From positions 44,249,413-44,313,412 of the forward strand of contig OZ018410.1 of the NCBI GenBank assembly GCA_963969595.1: a DNA stretch of 64,000 nucleotides. Direction: 5' to 3'. The DNA is from Neckera pumila. Its lineage: Eukaryota; Streptophyta; Bryopsida; Hypnales; Neckeraceae. Each line of letters begins with the position of its first letter. Positions within the stretch are counted from its first letter, which is position 1. This document shows positions 59,648 to 64,000 of this stretch, piece by piece. The notes under the pieces are model-generated. The model was not told where the DNA came from. It did not search any database and saw only the letters and a list, made by a program, of their open reading frames with translations. Both the position numbers and the translations under genes were made by a program.

Positions 59648-59980
59648 CTCCGAATTTCTATATCATTTTTCATATGCACTACAAGATTCTCTCACCCCTG
59701 CACAAACAAGTGGAGAGAGCTCCGTTACAAAGGACATACTACTGTCTATACTTGGTACCAGATACTGTAATTGCAATAAACATCAATACTGGTCGAAATT
59801 TTAAGTAGATTTGATCACTTGAAGACCTTGGAAACCCATTATGCCATGCATTCTACCTCCATAAACAAATCTAGCCCACGTTCAAAGCATCCCGTAATAT
59901 ACGTCCACGGTAATCGCTTGAATCACTTACACGAGTTAAGACAGGAAGCACCTCTCGTGATTGTCGAAACGCTATTAGAA

Positions 59981-59996
59981 TAGGGTTTAGGGTTTA
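59981..59996. promoter_or_regulatory. Telo-box upstream of SEN2
   Basis: TAGGGTTTAGGGTTTA, a double plant telo-box, lies about 335 bp upstream of the SEN2 start codon. Confidence 0.5.
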
Positions 59997-60000
59997 AGGA

Positions 60001-62794
60001 TTTCACAACGACTCCTCTAGGGAAACCTCTGGAAGCCAAATTTGAACGCAACTGAATATCACCAGGTCAGAAGGTGTTTAATTTAGCCACAGAAGAAGGA
60101 AATTCTCTTCAGCTTGACAGTAAGTATCCTCTAAAACAGAGTTTCAGACATATACCATCCTTAGTGACAATAATGGAAATTTCCAAAGATTTTACGGAAA
60201 AGAATCGCCAAAGCCCAACAACACAACACTCACGCCTCAGGAGGGGGAAAAACCAGGATGATGCAAGAAAAGGGCGGACCAACGGAGAGTATCGGCCCCA
60301 GCAGAAGCACCTCAAATCACGAGCTTGCAAACGACAATCGCCGGTTTCCCGCGTGACCTTTCAATTTCCTGAAGCTCTCTCTGCACGCGGTTCCCAGTAT
60401 ATCCAAAACCCGTGAACCGAAACTAATTCTCAATCACTCAATCACGTCCTCAATGGCGACAATTCTCTCGCTCCAACAAGAAGAAGGAACAGAGGTGTCT
60501 GGTGGAAGCTGTAAACCAGCAGAAGATAGCTCAATTAATCCTCGTCAAATGGGGTCATCATCGAGCAACATTCGCGCGTCACTTTAAATGTTTAAATTCA
60601 TTGGTAAAAAAGAAGCGAAGAGGGAAGCTCAGACCACAGGCGCCAAGACAACTGACAAAGAACATCACAAATGAACATTGACTCCTGCATCACATCTGTC
60701 AATCGTTTCAATAATACAGTAAATATGCGCTTCAAAATACAGGCGCCTACTGGAGAATCAGCAGAAGCATGAGGGGAACACGGCAAAGCGTCGTATCCAA
60801 GCAGTCGCAAATCAGCATATCGCTATAAGTAGACGACGACTTAAAATCGTTTACTTCCTGTTTTTTCCTATCTAGAAAATCCTGTTTTCAGTCGTCTAAC
60901 TAATGCAAGCCACTTCAAAAACAGGCGCCTAATCAACAATCAGCTTTCCTCTGAACGCAATGACCCGACAGCGCAACCTACAGAAGCGCGAAGTTCAAAT
61001 GACAAAGCCTCACAAACCAAAACAGGCATAGAAAAAAAAATTCAAAAAAACAAAAAACCTCTACCAATAACATACAAACACCCCCAGCTATAACACTACC
61101 ATAACTAAATTCGCTTTCTCCTAAGACACGCCCATCCACACCAGCACCAATACAGACCAAAAAACACACGAGAGAAAAATGCCAAGAGAGATACCTCAGA
61201 ATATCGGCACGAAATGCCGCCGAATACTCGTAACACACCACAACACAATAATTCTCCTAGGAAAACCGAGGACCGACAATTACCGAGCCGATCAATCTCC
61301 CTTCGCAAACTCCTCCTCCTCCTCTCGGATTCCAAACCCCTGCGCCTCAAAATCAAACCTAAAACCACTTTATCAAGGGCTAAAACCACTCTACCAAGGA
61401 CCACGACTCCTTCGTCCTCCTTCCAACCACAAGAACGTGCCTCATCGAGCTAATGCAGCACCAAAACCTCAGGTAGCCAAACAGGAAGCTCCCAAGGAAG
61501 TCCGAGTTTGTGCTCAGAGCAAACCCAAAACCGCCCAAACAATAGGACAAGCTTGATGTGTTTCAATTCACATTTCCATGTCGGTAGATGAGATTCCCAT
61601 GTCGATAGTTCCAAGAATAACCAGACAGATTATGACAGCAACACCCTACACCCTAAAATCCCTACATTTTTCTGTGCAAGTACTGTGGAAAAAGAATCAA
61701 TAACGGCCACTTTATACTCTGGATTGAAATATCTTCAAAGGTTGATTGTGTTTTCAGTGTGCGAAGATTTGAAACCTTGTGCACCTCAATCTTTAGAATC
61801 ATCGTGGTCCATAGTAGTTGCACAGGTGTTTGTACTGTACCTTAGTAGAAATTGTCTTGTGTTCTCAGCAAGTTGGCTGGAAATCCTGGCTAGAATGTGA
61901 CGTGATTTCCAATAATGTTTGCATTGCCTGATCTGAAAATTATAGTTTGTGCCTACAGGCTACCGGCCAGCTTTGACAACCACATATTTCTAATTTGCAG
62001 GTTCAGCTTGCATGACATCTACCTAAGTAAAAGTCCAGTAGATGATTTCAAAATACACTTAACTCACATGGAAATCAACACATCACATACCTTCCCGGGA
62101 AGAAAGATTGCTCATGTATTGAATTTTCAGACAAGTGCATGTCCCTAAGGTGAAGGAGGTTCAGCAACTTAGACACCATTGCAAGGCTTGCTGAAGAAGG
62201 TTCCTATGTTTAAACAACACACGCTTATGATTTCAAGTCAAGGCGAATTCCCCATGCAATCTTTGCATAACACTAAGTACACTTTGCATAGAGTCATCTT
62301 CAAAATACAACCATCAACAATTCATAAGTTCTTCTTGAGATCTGAAAATTGAACAATGATACTACACAAAGTTGTGAACCTATATGCAAAGTATAAAAAT
62401 TACATTAATAGCAAGAAAGTATGCAACAAAGCCAAATGAGAAAATATGTATAGATACTTAGTTTTGTTCAAGTTCACTAAAAAATCTGGAGTAATTGGTC
62501 CACTCAATACTCTCTGACCTTAAACATAGCATCAATTCTTTAGTCTTTGCATGCTCTCACAAAGCAGCATGCAATCTTCTATTTATACATCTATATTGAA
62601 TACATCTATACAAGAAACATGTTTATTATCTTTACGATTAACCTTGGTATATAGGTTAATTACTTACACAGTAATGAAGACAATATAGTGCACCACACCA
62701 TCCAGTGATTTCCTTCGGAGAAGAACTTCATGGATAGATTGACTGTCCCTTGTCCATAGGCTACCTATGCCACACGAATTTCAATCTCCGGTCC
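60001..62794. other. Intergenic region without a recognised gene
   Basis: 60001-61560 is less AT-rich and contains a plus-strand 125-codon frame (61179-61556) that is basic and Ser/Pro-rich but matches no family I know. A short direct duplication (TATCAAGGGCTAAAACCACT then TACCAAGG) is near 61370-61400. 61560-62660 is ordinary AT-rich DNA. From about 62665 the sequence copies the 3' flank of the 47.7-kb reductase gene. Confidence 0.45.
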
Positions 62795-64000
62795 TTAAAA
62801 GACTCCAGGAATGAGCACACTCCTTTCTTCTGGAAATCCATCCACCTCCTTCACGTACCATTGCTTCGTTTTGATAGTGCGTGCAGTCAAGTAGAAGAAT
62901 ACATATGTCGCTGTGGTGCAGCCCACCCAGGTTTGGCTCATGAGTGTCATCCCAACAAACGTTATAATCTCAAAGAGGTAGTGGGGGCACACAAGCAGGC
63001 GAAAGAGGCCACCCTGGGGTACAACATATCCCTTGTTGCCATCCTTCCGAAGTTGGGAGAGCAACCAGTGATGGTAGCCATTCCCTATCAGCCCAACCAA
63101 ATAAATTATCAATCCTAGCCACTTGAGGTCTAGCGATGGTGGGTTGAGGCCAGTGGACTTCACTTGGGTGAAAAGCAAAAGACCGGCTACAGAAGAATAG
63201 GTGCTGGAGATGAATAATAAAGAACCTACTTCCATTTGACCTGAGAACTTGTGTACAAACAAAACCTGCACGGAGTTCCAGAGCAAAGTGAGAATTGCCA
63301 TTACAAGAAGACTTTCCTTTTGTTAGGTAGAAATTACCAAAAAATCTCGAGCTGATGGACTTGGTATGGTTTCATTAGTTTCGGATGCAATGGAGCGTTG
63401 TAGTCATTGGAAACGAAAGGAAATGAGACTAAGTCGAATATTCTGAGGGTCGTTCTCTAAAACCAGAGAAAGAAACCCGTAGAAAAAGGACTTGGAGAGC
63501 CTGTTGCATAATGAAAAGTATTCAGACAAATCCCTCAATCTCCCTGTCCCACTCCATATATACTTCGAGGGGGATAAACTTAATTGCAATCCTCTAATTC
63601 GCATTATCAATGGCGGACAAGCAGGAGATTATTACTTTGACGATTGCTATTAAACTGCACCGCTCCAATATTTGGACAGTCTACTATTCTAAAGTTTTTT
63701 CCAATTTAATTAAGCCCATTCTTTTGTACAGAGAATGTTTCGTCAAACGACAGAAACAGTAAGGGAAGGTGAAGTACACACCTCCAGACATCGTTTGCTG
63801 AAATGAATTAGTACAGCAGCAGTCAGGAGCAAAAGACGTGTGTGGGAAGCCGAGACTGCAGCCTCGTTGGATTCATGAAGAGACGTAACGCCAGAAGCTC
63901 CACAGAATTTCAATAATCCAGGCAAGAAACCAATTTCGTAAGCAAGAAAGACACTAGCTATCAGAGTTGCAGGAAAGTACAACAAGAACATGCCTACTTT
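62795..64000 (-). CDS. 3-oxo-5-alpha-steroid 4-dehydrogenase family protein, copy 2 (first exon cut by window edge)
   Basis: Same gene structure as the copy at 47714-49069. Exon 2 is 63265-62795 (471 nt, identical length) and exon 1 begins beyond 64000 and ends at 63782. The intron is 516 bp against 504 bp in copy 1 and clearly related in sequence. Domain motifs are intact (GNGYHHWLLSQLRKDG, YVVPQGGLFRLLVCPHYLFE, ERSVLIPGVF). Differences from copy 1 are scattered and keep the frame, so it looks functional. 5' end missing here. Confidence 0.9.

Noticed and set aside
61179..61556. 125-codon basic Ser/Pro-rich frame
   Set aside because: No recognisable domain and an equally long frame on the other strand; not supported as a gene.

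Overview
This window looks like nuclear DNA of a land plant, most likely a bryophyte (moss-type). It has about ten intron-bearing genes with short GT-AG introns (mostly 100-700 bp), plant-specific families (PIN-LIKES transporter, plastid ribosomal protein PSRP5, P-class PPR protein, SBT2-type subtilase), plant telomere-like AAACCCTAA boxes upstream of two genes, and AT-rich intergenic DNA with simple and dispersed repeats. I cannot name the species. There is no bacterial-style operon, rRNA, tRNA or CRISPR array that I can see.

Layout. 0.5-6.7 kb (-): a complete ten-exon SBT2-type subtilisin-like protease. 7-16.5 kb: repeat-rich DNA with an unrecognised ORF made of three 58-residue repeats (8.5-9.1 kb) and a decayed Crypton/DUF3504-like tyrosine recombinase (about 11.3-13.2 kb, -). 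16.7-17.8 kb (+): LEA-like, probably organelle-targeted protein. 18.3-19.2 kb (-): MTH1-type Nudix hydrolase with an added transit-peptide exon. 21.5-22.0 kb (-): divergent cyclophilin exon. 24.2-27.7 kb (-): three-exon PPR protein. 29.6-29.9 kb: three-copy tandem repeat. 30.2-30.8 kb (-): PSRP5, divergently arranged with a SIS-domain phosphohexuloisomerase-like gene at 31.8-32.7 kb (+). 33.2-36.8 kb (-): ten-exon PILS auxin-carrier-like gene. 37-43 kb: mostly gene-free. 43.3-47.1 kb (+): twelve-exon Gfo/Idh/MocA oxidoreductase with an 18-nt micro-exon. 47.7-49.1 kb (-): steroid 5-alpha-reductase-family gene, with a second copy at 62.8 kb running off the right edge. 51.2-51.9 kb: BTB pseudogene. 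52.2-56.7 kb: large inverted repeat with a diverged third copy. 57.8-59.6 kb (-): tRNA-splicing endonuclease catalytic subunit SEN2.

The genes are individual eukaryotic transcription units and do not form an obvious pathway. Several serve organelles (PSRP5, PPR, Nudix with presequence, LEA-like). The most unusual content is in the accessory DNA: the tyrosine-recombinase relic, whose in-frame stops are mostly explicable by C-to-T change; the three-repeat ORF; and the roughly 0.9-kb inverted repeats. Exon boundaries were found by reading splice sites and checking reading phase by hand. For SBT2, PILS, oxidoreductase, SEN2, PPR, Nudix, PSRP5, SIS and the 47.7-kb reductase all phases close without leftover bases. 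No similarity search was run; family assignments rest on recognised motifs.
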